Below, piece by piece: positions 8,062 to 16,767 of a stretch of 64,000 nt of DNA. The DNA comes from Mesorhizobium sp. M7A.F.Ca.US.008.03.1.1 (GTDB lineage: Bacteria > Pseudomonadota > Alphaproteobacteria > Rhizobiales > Rhizobiaceae). The stretch covers positions 20,452 to 84,451 of the forward strand of contig NZ_RZRU01000027.1 in NCBI RefSeq assembly GCF_003997495.1, read 5' to 3'. Each line of letters starts with the position of its first letter. Position 1 is the stretch's first letter. Below the pieces are notes generated by a model. That model had not been told where the DNA came from and did not search any database. It was given only the letters and a program-made list of their open reading frames with translations. The translations under genes and the position numbers were made by a program.

Positions 8062-8517
8062 CTAATTTGCTGCTGGCTGTTGGCCAAGCTGAGTGCGCAG
8101 GATATCGACGATCTCTTTGACAGGAATCGTAAAATATCCCGCTTTTTTGCTGTCGTAAGCCTGTCTCCACCGACTGTATCCGCCGCCGAAGCCTTCCGGC
8201 ACCGGACCAGCCCCTTCAAGCTCGATCACACTTTCCCTCAGGACGTTGGCCGCAACGGGAAGGTGCGCAACGGTTTGCAGTTCCTTGCCGGCATTCGGAA
8301 TCGGCGCATTGGTGATCGAGATCGATATGATCGGCTGGTTTTCGCGATCGAAGTTATCGACCGCGCCAATAATTACCCGTGACGAGGCCGGCGACGCTCC
8401 GCGAAAAGTCCAGATTTGCCCGGTCTCAAATGATTCGGTTCCGGCCATGGCTGCCTGACAGATAGCAAAGCAGAATACTGAGGAACTCCACAGGAATGTC
8501 CGGCGGATTGCTCCCAT
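8062..8517 (-). CDS. Small exported protein between cobS and cobT (unknown)
   Basis: This 151-residue protein has a signal-peptide-like start (TFLWSSSVFCFAICQAAMAG) and a mature part of about 125 residues. Visible segments are SRVIIGAVDNFDRENQP and VIELEGAGPVPEGFGGGY. I do not recognise a family. It lies 9 bp upstream of cobT and 10 bp downstream of cobS, so it is cotranscribed, yet export makes a direct role in cytoplasmic chelation unlikely. Confidence 0.7.
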   Translation of the reverse strand: MGAIRRTFLWSSSVFCFAICQAAMAGTESFETGQIWTFRGASPASSRVIIGAVDNFDRENQPIISISITNAPIPNAGKELQTVAHLPVAANVLRESVIELEGAGPVPEGFGGGYSRWRQAYDSKKAGYFTIPVKEIVDILRTQLGQQPAAN

Positions 8518-8527
8518 GGGATCAACG

Positions 8528-9514
8528 TTATCCCAGCACGACGTTGGCGGCGCTCTCGGGCAGATCCTCGCCGAAGGCGCGCTGGTAGAATTCGGCCACC
8601 ACGGAGCGCTCGAGCTCGTCGCACTTGTTGAGGAAGGTCAGCCGGAACGCCATGCCGATATTGCCGAATATCTCGGCATTCTCGGCCCAGGTGATCACCG
8701 TACGCGGGCTCATCACGGTCGACAGATCGCCATTGATGAAGGCCGAGCGCGTCATGTCGGCGACGCGCACCATCTTGTTGACGATGTCCTTGCCCTTGCC
8801 GTCGCGATAGTGCTTGGCCTTGGCCAGCACGATGGCGACTTCATTGTCGTGCGGCAGATAGTTCAGCGTGGTGACGATCGACCAGCGGTCCATCTGCGCC
8901 TGGTTGATCTGCTGGGTGCCGTGATAGAGGCCGGTGGTGTCGCCGAGGCCGACCGTGTTGGCGGTCGAGAACAACCGGAAGGCCGGATGCGGGCGGATGA
9001 CCCGGCTCTGGTCGAGCAGCGTCAGTCGGCCCGACGATTCCAGCACGCGCTGGATGACGAACATCACGTCCGGGCGGCCGGCATCATACTCGTCGAAGCA
9101 CAGCGCGACATTGTGCTGGTAGGCCCAGGGCAGGATGCCGTCGCGGAATTCGGTGATCTGCAAACCGTCCTTGACGACGATCGCGTCCTTGCCGACGAGG
9201 TCGATACGGCTGACATGGCTGTCGAGGTTGACACGCACGCAGGGCCAGTTGAGGCGGGCGGCGACCTGTTCGATATGGGTCGACTTGCCGGTGCCGTGAT
9301 AGCCCGACACCATGACGCGGCGGTTGTAGGCAAAGCCCGCAAGGATCGCCATCGTCGTGTTCTTGTCGAACAGATAGTCCGGGTCGATGTCGGGCACATG
9401 CTCCGATGTCACCGAATAGGCCGGCACCACCATCTTGGATTCGAAGCCGAATTTCTCCTTCACCGACACCGTCGTGTCGGGCAGGTTGGCGATGTCGCGA
9501 TCGACCTTGTTCAT
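8528..9514 (-). CDS. cobS: Aerobic cobaltochelatase subunit CobS
   Basis: CobS is the AAA+ ATPase of the CobNST cobaltochelatase and partners CobT. The 328-residue product has Walker A GYHGTGKST near residue 74, a Walker B-like ALCFDEYDAGRPDVMF near 135, and an FSTANTVGLGDTTGLYHGT sensor region. The start MNKVDRDIANLPD at 9514 is chosen because a GGAGA ribosome site precedes it and it matches the family N-terminus; the frame remains open to 9622. Confidence 0.95.
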   Translation of the reverse strand: MNKVDRDIANLPDTTVSVKEKFGFESKMVVPAYSVTSEHVPDIDPDYLFDKNTTMAILAGFAYNRRVMVSGYHGTGKSTHIEQVAARLNWPCVRVNLDSHVSRIDLVGKDAIVVKDGLQITEFRDGILPWAYQHNVALCFDEYDAGRPDVMFVIQRVLESSGRLTLLDQSRVIRPHPAFRLFSTANTVGLGDTTGLYHGTQQINQAQMDRWSIVTTLNYLPHDNEVAIVLAKAKHYRDGKGKDIVNKMVRVADMTRSAFINGDLSTVMSPRTVITWAENAEIFGNIGMAFRLTFLNKCDELERSVVAEFYQRAFGEDLPESAANVVLG

Positions 9515-9637
9515 ATCTCTCAACGTCTCCACGGGCGAAACGTCTGATTTCGCCGGCAATCGATTTTGTCCGGGGGCGGTCTTAGAGCCTTTTCCAACCT
9601 TATGAAAGTTGGAAAACGACACGAACCGTATGGTCGC

Positions 9638-10267
9638 TCAGCACAGGCCCGCCTGTTTGAGCACGCGATAGGCCTGCAGCACATCGCGGAACCGGTCTTC
9701 CGAACCTCTGTCGCCACCATTCGCATCCGGATGGTGCAGTTTCACCAGTTCCTTATAGCGCGCCTTGATCTCCTTGCCAGTCGCCTTTGTATCAAGGCCA
9801 AGCGTTTCCAGCGCCTTGGCCTCAAGCGGCTTGGCCTTGCGTTCGCGCGCTTCGCGCGGATCCTTCGGTCCCTTGAACAGGTCGAATGGGTCGCGCATGC
9901 GGTTGTAGTAGCCGGCGCGGCCGGAGCGCATTTGCGCCATATCCGGGGACGACCGCGTCGAAGGGCCGGTGGCGCCTATCTTCCAGGTCGGGCGGTGGCC
10001 GGTCATGGCTTCCTTCTGGAAGCGCGCGACCTCGGTATCCGGCACGCCGGAAAAATAATTGAAGCCCTTGTTGTACTCGCGCACATGGTCGAAGCAGAAG
10101 CGGAAATACTCACCCTCCTTCATGCGCCCGACCGGCGCGCGATGGGTGCCCGCCTCCTTGCAGCCGTCCCACTGGCAGATCGGCGAGTGCGACTTCAGCT
10201 CCGCGTCCTTGTCGGGGCGGACGCGAATCTTCTCGAAATATTTGGGGTACGGCTTCATCTTACCCAT
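9638..10267 (-). CDS. J-domain (DnaJ-like) protein
   Basis: The 209-residue protein has a C-terminal J domain: LETLGLDTKATGKEIKARYKELVKLHHPDANGG with the HPD motif near residue 177. The N-terminal part contains CQWDGCKEAGTHRAPVG and FRFCFDHVREYNKG, a conserved cysteine/histidine region. J proteins stimulate DnaK ATPase; the client is unknown. It lies upstream of cobS on the same strand, an arrangement I recall as common in rhizobia. Translation could start at 10267 or at a second ATG at 10258. Confidence 0.85.
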   Translation of the reverse strand: MGKMKPYPKYFEKIRVRPDKDAELKSHSPICQWDGCKEAGTHRAPVGRMKEGEYFRFCFDHVREYNKGFNYFSGVPDTEVARFQKEAMTGHRPTWKIGATGPSTRSSPDMAQMRSGRAGYYNRMRDPFDLFKGPKDPREARERKAKPLEAKALETLGLDTKATGKEIKARYKELVKLHHPDANGGDRGSEDRFRDVLQAYRVLKQAGLC

Positions 10268-10445
10268 TTATGGGGCGTTCGCAGATGCGAAACAAGAATT
10301 GACATTTTCGCGATCATCGCCCTAACCGCTGAATCGCGGCATAAAGCAGGCGAATGGCGGATTTTGTTGCACGGCAGCGCTTTTGCGAAGACCGATTTGG
10401 TTTCAAGGCTGAGGCGCCAGCCATATGTGGTGAAGGAAAACGGCG

Positions 10446-10748
10446 ATGTCCATACAGACGACCATGGAAGACAAGCTCAACAAGGCATTTTCGCCGGAGC
10501 GGCTGGTCATCATCAATGAAAGCCATCTCCATGCCGGCCACCACCATCACGGCTCCGACCATCACGGCACTTACGACGGCACCGGCGAGACGCATTTTCG
10601 CGTCCGCGTCGTCGCTTCCGCCTTTGCCGGCATGAGCCGCATCGACCGTCACCGCGCCGTCAATGAACTGCTTGCCGACGAATTGCAGGCCGGCGTGCAC
10701 GCGCTGGCGATCGAACCGGCGGCTCCCGGCGAAAAGACGCGCTGGTAG
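10446..10748 (+). CDS. BolA family protein
   Basis: The 100-residue protein has the BolA signature: an N-terminal helix, VIINESHLHAGHHHH, then THFRVRVVASAFAGMSRIDRHRAVNELLADEL. BolA proteins pair with monothiol glutaredoxins in iron-sulfur trafficking and iron sensing, and some act as regulators. The HGSDHHG insert makes the metal-binding loop unusually histidine-rich. It is divergent from the J-domain gene, leaving a shared promoter region of about 180 bp. Confidence 0.9.
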   Translation: MSIQTTMEDKLNKAFSPERLVIINESHLHAGHHHHGSDHHGTYDGTGETHFRVRVVASAFAGMSRIDRHRAVNELLADELQAGVHALAIEPAAPGEKTRW

Positions 10749-10777
10749 CTCGGTTCCGCCTACCGTTTTCGCCGCGC

Positions 10778-12331
10778 TCAGAGCACCGCTTCGATGAGGA
10801 ACGGGCCGCGCCGTGACAAGGCGCTGTCCAGCAGCGCGTCGAAGCGCTCGCACGTATCGGCGCGAGCCGCTTCCACGCCCATGCCTTTGGCCAGCGACAC
10901 CCAGTCGAGCGAGGGATGGTCGATGTCGAGCATGCGCCTGGCGTTCTCGCCGATGGCGCCGACGCCGACATTCTTCATCTCGCCATGCAGGATCGCATAG
11001 GTTCGGTTGGAAAACACGATCGTCACCACATCGAGCTTTTCCCGCGCCTGCGTCCACAATCCCTGCACCGTGTACATGCCGCTGCCGTCGGCTTCGAGAT
11101 TGATCACCTTGCGGTCCGGACAGGCGATTGCAGCCCCGGTCGCCATCGGGATGCCGCCGCCGATCGATCCGCCCGTGCCCATCATGTAGTCGTGCGGCGC
11201 GGCAAAGGCCGACAGCGCGAAGAAACGCCTGGCTGAGGTGATCGCTTCATCGCAAATGATCGCCTCGGCCGGCAGTTTGCGCGCCACCGAGAGCGCGATG
11301 GCATCTTCCGTCAGCTTGCCGTTCGGCGTTGCCTCGTCGGGAAAAGCGGCCGCGAGCACCTGTTGTTGCGACCTCTTGATGCCAAGTTCGTCGCGAAGCG
11401 CCTCCAGCGCCGCATGCAGATCGTCGCCATGGGCGGCCAGTGTCAGCACCTCGCAGCCTTCCCGAACGAGCCGTCCCGGTTTTCCCGGATAGGCGAAGAA
11501 GGCAACCGGCTCCTTCGCGCCGACCAGGATCAGAACGTCGACATCCCTGAGCACAGCCGTCGCCGCATCGACCGGATAGGGGATCCGGTTCGGCGCGACA
11601 CGCCCACGCCCGCGTTGCATCCGTGCGATCAGAACCTCGCCGAACAGGCGGACGTCGCTGCCCGTCGAGATCTGCCCGGCGATGGCGAGCGCATCGGCTC
11701 GTGCGGCCTTTCCGCGAACGATCATGCCGGCTCGGCCCGGAGCAGCACGGATCGCCGCGGCGATCTTGCGCACGGCGTCCATATCGACGGCCGGCGCTGG
11801 CATCAGCTTCACCTTGCCGACCGAAACCGCGTCGACTTCGCCCCAGGCGGCATCCGCCGGCAGGATCAGCGTCGCGACGCCGGGTGGTGTCAGCGAGGCG
11901 CGAAAGGCTGCTTCAGCTGCCGGCACGACATCGGCCGGGCCCTTGACGCGCCCGACCCAGTTGGACATCGGCGCCGCAAGGCTCTCGATATCGCTGGTGA
12001 GTGGGGCATCAAGCGGCAGATGGTAAGAGGCGTGGTCACCGACGATGTTGATCATCGGGCTGAAGGCGCGCCGGGCATTGTGCATGTTGGCGAGTCCGTT
12101 GGCCAGGCCGGGACCGGTATGCAGCAGCGTCGCGGCCGGCCGATCGGTCATCCGCGCATAGCCATCGGCAGCACCAGTCACCACGCCTTCGAACAGCCCG
12201 AGCACGCAACGCATTTTCGGCTTGCGATCAAGTGCTGCAACGAAGTGCATTTCGGAGGTGCCGGGATTGGCGAAGCAGACCGTCACATCGTTGGCCAGAA
12301 GCACGTCACACAGGACATCGGCGCCGTTCAT
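10778..12331 (-). CDS. Thiamine-diphosphate-dependent decarboxylase/synthase-like enzyme
   Basis: The 517-residue enzyme has the three-domain ThDP architecture. The N-terminal PYR domain carries FANPGTSEMHF and the catalytic-glutamate region GLFEGVVTGAADGYAR near residue 48. A central domain follows, then a PP domain with GSIGGGIPMATGAAIACPDRKV and the ThDP/Mg motif EADGSGMYTVQGLW. It resembles acetolactate synthase-type and benzoylformate decarboxylase-like proteins, but no FAD-binding or substrate assignment can be made. A strong GGGAGGG ribosome site supports the start at 12331. Confidence 0.85.
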   Translation of the reverse strand: MNGADVLCDVLLANDVTVCFANPGTSEMHFVAALDRKPKMRCVLGLFEGVVTGAADGYARMTDRPAATLLHTGPGLANGLANMHNARRAFSPMINIVGDHASYHLPLDAPLTSDIESLAAPMSNWVGRVKGPADVVPAAEAAFRASLTPPGVATLILPADAAWGEVDAVSVGKVKLMPAPAVDMDAVRKIAAAIRAAPGRAGMIVRGKAARADALAIAGQISTGSDVRLFGEVLIARMQRGRGRVAPNRIPYPVDAATAVLRDVDVLILVGAKEPVAFFAYPGKPGRLVREGCEVLTLAAHGDDLHAALEALRDELGIKRSQQQVLAAAFPDEATPNGKLTEDAIALSVARKLPAEAIICDEAITSARRFFALSAFAAPHDYMMGTGGSIGGGIPMATGAAIACPDRKVINLEADGSGMYTVQGLWTQAREKLDVVTIVFSNRTYAILHGEMKNVGVGAIGENARRMLDIDHPSLDWVSLAKGMGVEAARADTCERFDALLDSALSRRGPFLIEAVL

Positions 12332-12429
12332 GCAATTCCCTCCCGCTCACGATCGAAGAGCACTTGCACCCGGGCGCCCGCACAGCAATATCCCGCCGCC
12401 ACTTTTGATCTGATCCAGCGCCGTAAGGA

Positions 12430-13236
12430 TCAGCCGACCGCCGATTTCAGGAATGCCAGCGCGGCAGCGGTCAGCGCGTCACCGTCCTCGCCGAAATCGC
12501 GATTGATCGACATATGCGTGTAGGCGCTGCCGTCGAACAGCGTGACCTGGGTGCCCGTCGCGCGCAGGCGCTCGGCAAAGGCCTTCGAACCCTCGCCACG
12601 GCCAGACGCCCGCGAATAGGCAATGAAGGTCGGCGGATGCTTGCGGCCATCGACATAGCTGGCCGGCGAAAGTGCCGTCCATTGCGAGGGGTCGGAAAAC
12701 ACGCGCGCATAGGCCCGCACCATGCCGCCATTTTCGGCAAGAGCTGCAAGGTCATAGGCCCTGGTGTCGTCGAGGATGAGCGCGGCGATGCCAGGCAACC
12801 CGCCGCGCATGCCGGTCAGGGCGATCAGATGGCAGCCGGCCGAATGGCCCATGCCGACAATGCGGTTGGGGTCGCCGCCATGCCGGGCGATGTTGGCCCT
12901 GATATAGGCGAAGGCCTTTTCGACGTCACCGGCCTGGGTGGCGACATCGGCCTCCGGCAACATGCGGTAGTCGATGGAGACGAAGCAGAAGCCGTTGGCG
13001 AGCAGAAAGGCCGGTTTGGCGTCGACCTGGCTGCGTTTGCCGAACTGCCAGGTGCCGCCATGAACGAAAAACACGACCGGCAAGCCGATTGCGCCATCGG
13101 GCGCGTAGATGTCGAGCTTGGCCGGCCCGTAGTCGAAGGTTTTTGGCGTGGGTCGGCGTGTTTCCCACGCGGCCGATGCTGCCAATGGCAGCATCGCCGC
13201 CATCGAGGCCATGATCAGGCTTCGTCGATCGATCAT
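12430..13236 (-). CDS. Exported alpha/beta hydrolase (BD-FAE/kynurenine formamidase-like)
   Basis: Starting at the ATG at 13236, preceded by AGGAGACAGTG, the 268-residue protein has a signal sequence with RR (MIDRRSLIMASMAAMLPLAASA). The hydrolase core has VVFFVHGGTWQFGKRS (oxyanion HGG), the nucleophile elbow GMGHSAGCH and a terminal histidine in YTHMSINRDFGEDGD. It resembles small esterase/formamidase-type hydrolases; the substrate is unknown. The RR pair could indicate Tat export. Confidence 0.82.
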   Translation of the reverse strand: MIDRRSLIMASMAAMLPLAASAAWETRRPTPKTFDYGPAKLDIYAPDGAIGLPVVFFVHGGTWQFGKRSQVDAKPAFLLANGFCFVSIDYRMLPEADVATQAGDVEKAFAYIRANIARHGGDPNRIVGMGHSAGCHLIALTGMRGGLPGIAALILDDTRAYDLAALAENGGMVRAYARVFSDPSQWTALSPASYVDGRKHPPTFIAYSRASGRGEGSKAFAERLRATGTQVTLFDGSAYTHMSINRDFGEDGDALTAAALAFLKSAVG

Positions 13237-13400
13237 CACTGTCTCCTGGCGAGGCAAGACTCGCACGCGGCCGCCCCAGCCGTCCAGTCGGGGATTAGCT
13301 ACACACCCGCTACCCGCAACGAATCCCGCTCCGCAACGAGCGCCTTGATCTCGCGGATGGCCTCAAATCCCCATGATCGCAGCCACCTCTTCACATGAAG

Positions 13401-13426
13401 GGAACAAACGGTACCCCCCGGCAGTT
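13401..13426 (+). promoter_or_regulatory. Possible EcfG-type general stress promoter
   Basis: GGAAC (13401-13405) is followed after 17 bases by AGTT (13423-13426), close to the alphaproteobacterial EcfG consensus GGAAC-N16/17-CGTT with one mismatch in the -10 element. It lies 55 bp before the prkA start. The downstream operon is a stress/stationary-phase module in other bacteria, which fits general stress control. Confidence 0.45.
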
Positions 13427-13480
13427 GAATGCGAGACGAGCCGAATGGAAGCCACACAGCGGCTCCGAGGGCAAAGCATC

Positions 13481-15430
13481 ATGCGAGAGAACCAGTCTGA
13501 CGTCTTCGATCTGTTTTCGGAAATTTACACCAACGCGGCGCAGGAAGAGATCAGCATCCAGCAGTATCTCCTTGCCTGCCGCGAGGACAAGTCGATGTAT
13601 GCCTCGGCGCCTGAACGGATGGTCGAGGCGATTGGCGAGCCCAACCTGGTCGACACCAGCAAGGATGAGCGGCTCGGCCGCATTTTCTCCAATCGGACCC
13701 TGAAAGTGTACCCTTCCTTCGCCGATTTCTATGGCATGGAGGACACAATCGAGCGCATCGCCGGCTATTTTCGCTATGCGTCCCAGGGGCTCGAGGAGCG
13801 CAAGCAAATCCTCTATTTGCTCGGGCCGGTCGGCGGCGGCAAATCCTCCCTTGCCGAGCGGCTGAAGAAGTTGATGGAACAGCGCCCGATCTACACGCTG
13901 AAGGTCGGCAACCAGGTCAGCCCGGTTTTCGAATCGCCGCTTGGCCTTTTCCATCCCGATCGCATGGGCGACCTGCTGGAGGATAAATACGGTATTGCCC
14001 GACGCCGGTTGAACGGCCTCATTTCGCCATGGGCGGCCAAGCGCCTCGACGAACTTTCCGGCGACATTTCCAAGTTCAGCGTCGTCAAGCTGATGCCTTC
14101 GCGACTGCGCCAGATCGGCATCGCCAAGACCGAGCCCGGCGACGAGAACAATCAGGACGTCTCGGCCCTGGTCGGCAAAGTGGACATCCGGCAATTGGAA
14201 AACTTCAGTCAGTCCGATCCGGACGCCTATTCCTATAGTGGTGGACTGAACCGGACCACCCAGGGGCTGCTTGAATTCGTCGAAATGTTCAAGGCGCCTA
14301 TCAAGGTCCTGCATCCGCTGCTCACCGCCACCCAGGAAGGCAGCTACAACGGCACCGAAAATTTCGGCGCCTTTCCCTACCAGGGAATCATCGTGGCCCA
14401 TTCCAACGAGTCGGAATGGCTGCAGTTCAAGAACAACAAGAACAATGAGGCTTTTCTCGATCGCATCCTCGTGGTCAAGGTGCCGTATTGCCTGCGGATA
14501 ACCGAAGAGCGGCAGATCTACGAGAAACTGCTGCGGGAGAGCGAATTGGCCGCCAGTCCCTGCGCTCCCGAGGTCCTCGACATCCTCAGCCGGTTTACCG
14601 TCTCGACCCGCTTGGCCGAGCACGACAATTCGCCGCTCTACACCAAGATGCGCGCCTATGATGGCGAGAACCTCAAGGAGGTCGACCCCAAGGCCAAGTC
14701 GGTTCAGGAATATCGGGACGCCGCCGGCGTCGACGAGGGCATGGCCGGCGTCAGCACGCGCTTTGCCTTCAAGATCCTGTCGCAGACCTTCAACTACGAC
14801 ACCGAAGAGGTGGCCGCCGACCCCGTGCACCTCATGTACATCCTGGAGGAGGCAATCAAACGCGAACAGTTTCCGAAGGAGACGGAAGCCGCCTATCTGG
14901 AGTTCATCAAGTCCGAGCTGGCAGCGCGGTATGCCGAATTCATCGGCCATGAAATCCAGAAAGCCTATCTGGAATCGTACAGCGAGTACGGCCAGAATCT
15001 TTTCGACCGCTACATCGCCTACGCCGACGCCTGGATCGAGGATCAGGACTACAAGGATCCTGACACAGGCCAGATCCTCAACCGCGAGGTTTTGGACAAC
15101 GAGCTTTCACAGGTCGAAAAACCGGCCGGCATCGCCAATCCCAAGGACTTCCGCAATGAGGTGGTGAAATTCACGTTGCGCGCCCGTGCAAGAAACCATG
15201 GCCGCAACCCGGCGTGGACAAGTTACGAGAAGCTGCGGGAAGTCATCGAGAAACGCATGTTCGGCCAGGTCGAGGACCTCCTGCCGGTGATCAGCTTCGG
15301 CTCCAAGCAGGACAGCGTCACGGAAAAGCGGCACAATGAATTCGTGCAGCGGATGGTCGAGCGCGGCTACACCGATCGGCAGGTTCGTCGCCTCGTGGAC
15401 TGGTACATGCGGGTGAACAGGGCGGGTTAG
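13481..15430 (+). CDS. prkA: PrkA family AAA+ serine protein kinase
   Basis: The 649-residue product has an N-terminal AAA+ domain with Walker A LLGPVGGGKSSLAERLK near residue 115 and a C-terminal kinase-like region. Family segments include GSYNGTENFGAFPYQGIIVAHSNE-type and NKNNEAFLDRI. PrkA (YeaG in E. coli) acts in nitrogen-starvation and stationary-phase responses. The start MRENQSDVFDLF at 13481 has GAGGG upstream and fits the family, though an ATG at 13445 is also in frame. It is the first gene of a prkA-yeaH-spoVR operon. Confidence 0.93.
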   Translation: MRENQSDVFDLFSEIYTNAAQEEISIQQYLLACREDKSMYASAPERMVEAIGEPNLVDTSKDERLGRIFSNRTLKVYPSFADFYGMEDTIERIAGYFRYASQGLEERKQILYLLGPVGGGKSSLAERLKKLMEQRPIYTLKVGNQVSPVFESPLGLFHPDRMGDLLEDKYGIARRRLNGLISPWAAKRLDELSGDISKFSVVKLMPSRLRQIGIAKTEPGDENNQDVSALVGKVDIRQLENFSQSDPDAYSYSGGLNRTTQGLLEFVEMFKAPIKVLHPLLTATQEGSYNGTENFGAFPYQGIIVAHSNESEWLQFKNNKNNEAFLDRILVVKVPYCLRITEERQIYEKLLRESELAASPCAPEVLDILSRFTVSTRLAEHDNSPLYTKMRAYDGENLKEVDPKAKSVQEYRDAAGVDEGMAGVSTRFAFKILSQTFNYDTEEVAADPVHLMYILEEAIKREQFPKETEAAYLEFIKSELAARYAEFIGHEIQKAYLESYSEYGQNLFDRYIAYADAWIEDQDYKDPDTGQILNREVLDNELSQVEKPAGIANPKDFRNEVVKFTLRARARNHGRNPAWTSYEKLREVIEKRMFGQVEDLLPVISFGSKQDSVTEKRHNEFVQRMVERGYTDRQVRRLVDWYMRVNRAG

Positions 15431-15447
15431 TGAACCCGGATGGTTCC

Positions 15448-16758
15448 ATGCCGATCTTCATCGACCGCCGCCTGAACCCTAAAGACAAGAGTCTCGGCAA
15501 TCGCCAGCGCTTCCTCCGACGCGCGCGCGAGGAATTGAAACGGAGCATACGCGATCAGATCCGCACCGGCAGGATCGCCGACGCGGATTCCGAGCACGCC
15601 GTGCGCATGCCCGAAAGAGGCACAAGCGAGCCGAGCTTCAACAACGCCCGCGACAGCGGCAGGCGCCAGCACATCTTGCCGGGCAACAGGCATTTCTCCG
15701 CTGGAGACCTGATCCCCAAGCCCGGCGGGGGCGGCGGGGGAGCATCGTCCCCGGGAGACAAGGCTTCGGAAGACGACTTCCGTTTCGTGCTGTCGCGCGA
15801 GGAAGTGCTCGATCTTTTCTTCGAGGATCTCGAGCTCCCGGACATGGTCAAGCTCAACCTCAAGGAGATCCTTGCCTTCAAGCCGCGCAGGGCCGGCTTC
15901 GCCGCCACCGGTTCGCCGACCAACATCGCCGTTGGTCGCACGATGCGCAACAGCCACGGCCGCCGCATTGCGCTGAGACGCCCCAAGCAGGTCGAGCTGG
16001 ATGCCATCCTCGAGGAAATCGCCTCGCTCGAGGAGGCGCCATCCAGCACCGCGGCGCGCCAGCGTATTGCGGCATTGCGCGAAGAGCTTGATCGGCTGGA
16101 ACGCCGCCGCCGCCGGATTGCCTATGTCGATCCGGTCGACATCCGCTTCAACCGCTTCGATCCCCGGCCGGTGCCGAACGCCAATGCCGTCATGTTCTGC
16201 CTGATGGACGTGTCCGGATCCATGGGCGAGCGCGAGAAGGATCTGGCCAAGCGCTTCTTCGTGCTGCTGCACCTGTTCTTGAAACGACGCTACGACCGCA
16301 TCGAGATTGTCTTCATCCGCCACACGCACCTGGCTCAGGAGGTCGACGAGGAGACATTTTTCTACAACACCCAAAGCGGCGGCACTGTCGTTTCCACCGC
16401 GCTGGAGGAAATGCACCGTATTATCGCCAGCCGCTACCCGGCCCACGACTGGAACATCTATGCCGCCCAGGCCTCGGACGGCGACAATTTCGCCGGCGAT
16501 TCCGAGCGATGCATTTCGCTGCTCAACGGCGAACTGATGCGGCTGTGCCAATATTTTGCCTATGTCGAGATCATCGACGAGCGTGAAGCCCATATTTTCG
16601 GCTCGACCGAAAACGGGACATCGCTGTGGCGTGCCTATAACGCCATCGACCAGAAATGGCCGAACTTCCAGATGAGCCGCATCGCCACGCCCGCCGATAT
16701 CTACCCGGTCTTTCGCCAGCTCTTCGGCAGGCAGCCGGCCTCCCTCAAGAGAGCGTGA
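15448..16758 (+). CDS. yeaH: YeaH/YhbH family protein (DUF444, VWA-like)
   Basis: The 436-residue protein begins MPIFIDRRLNPKDKSLGNRQ, the usual DUF444 N-terminus, so 15448 is preferred over the GTG at 15430 that overlaps the prkA stop. A basic N-terminal third is followed by a glycine run (KPGGGGGG), then a von Willebrand A-type domain with the MIDAS-like LMDVSGSMGEREKD near residue 252. It is the constant partner of PrkA; its molecular function is unknown. Confidence 0.92.
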   Translation: MPIFIDRRLNPKDKSLGNRQRFLRRAREELKRSIRDQIRTGRIADADSEHAVRMPERGTSEPSFNNARDSGRRQHILPGNRHFSAGDLIPKPGGGGGGASSPGDKASEDDFRFVLSREEVLDLFFEDLELPDMVKLNLKEILAFKPRRAGFAATGSPTNIAVGRTMRNSHGRRIALRRPKQVELDAILEEIASLEEAPSSTAARQRIAALREELDRLERRRRRIAYVDPVDIRFNRFDPRPVPNANAVMFCLMDVSGSMGEREKDLAKRFFVLLHLFLKRRYDRIEIVFIRHTHLAQEVDEETFFYNTQSGGTVVSTALEEMHRIIASRYPAHDWNIYAAQASDGDNFAGDSERCISLLNGELMRLCQYFAYVEIIDEREAHIFGSTENGTSLWRAYNAIDQKWPNFQMSRIATPADIYPVFRQLFGRQPASLKRA

Positions 16759-16767
16759 GGGCTCCCG

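Noticed and set aside
6058..8382. Long open frame (774 codons) on the plus strand across cobT
   Set aside because: It is antisense to cobT, lacks any family motif, and reflects the high-GC third-position bias of the real gene.
6151..9514. Search for a cobalamin riboswitch near cobS/cobT
   Set aside because: Gaps between these genes are too short and no B12-box-like sequence was found.
13391..14950. 519-codon open frame antisense to prkA
   Set aside because: It shows no recognisable domains and prkA is unmistakable on the other strand.
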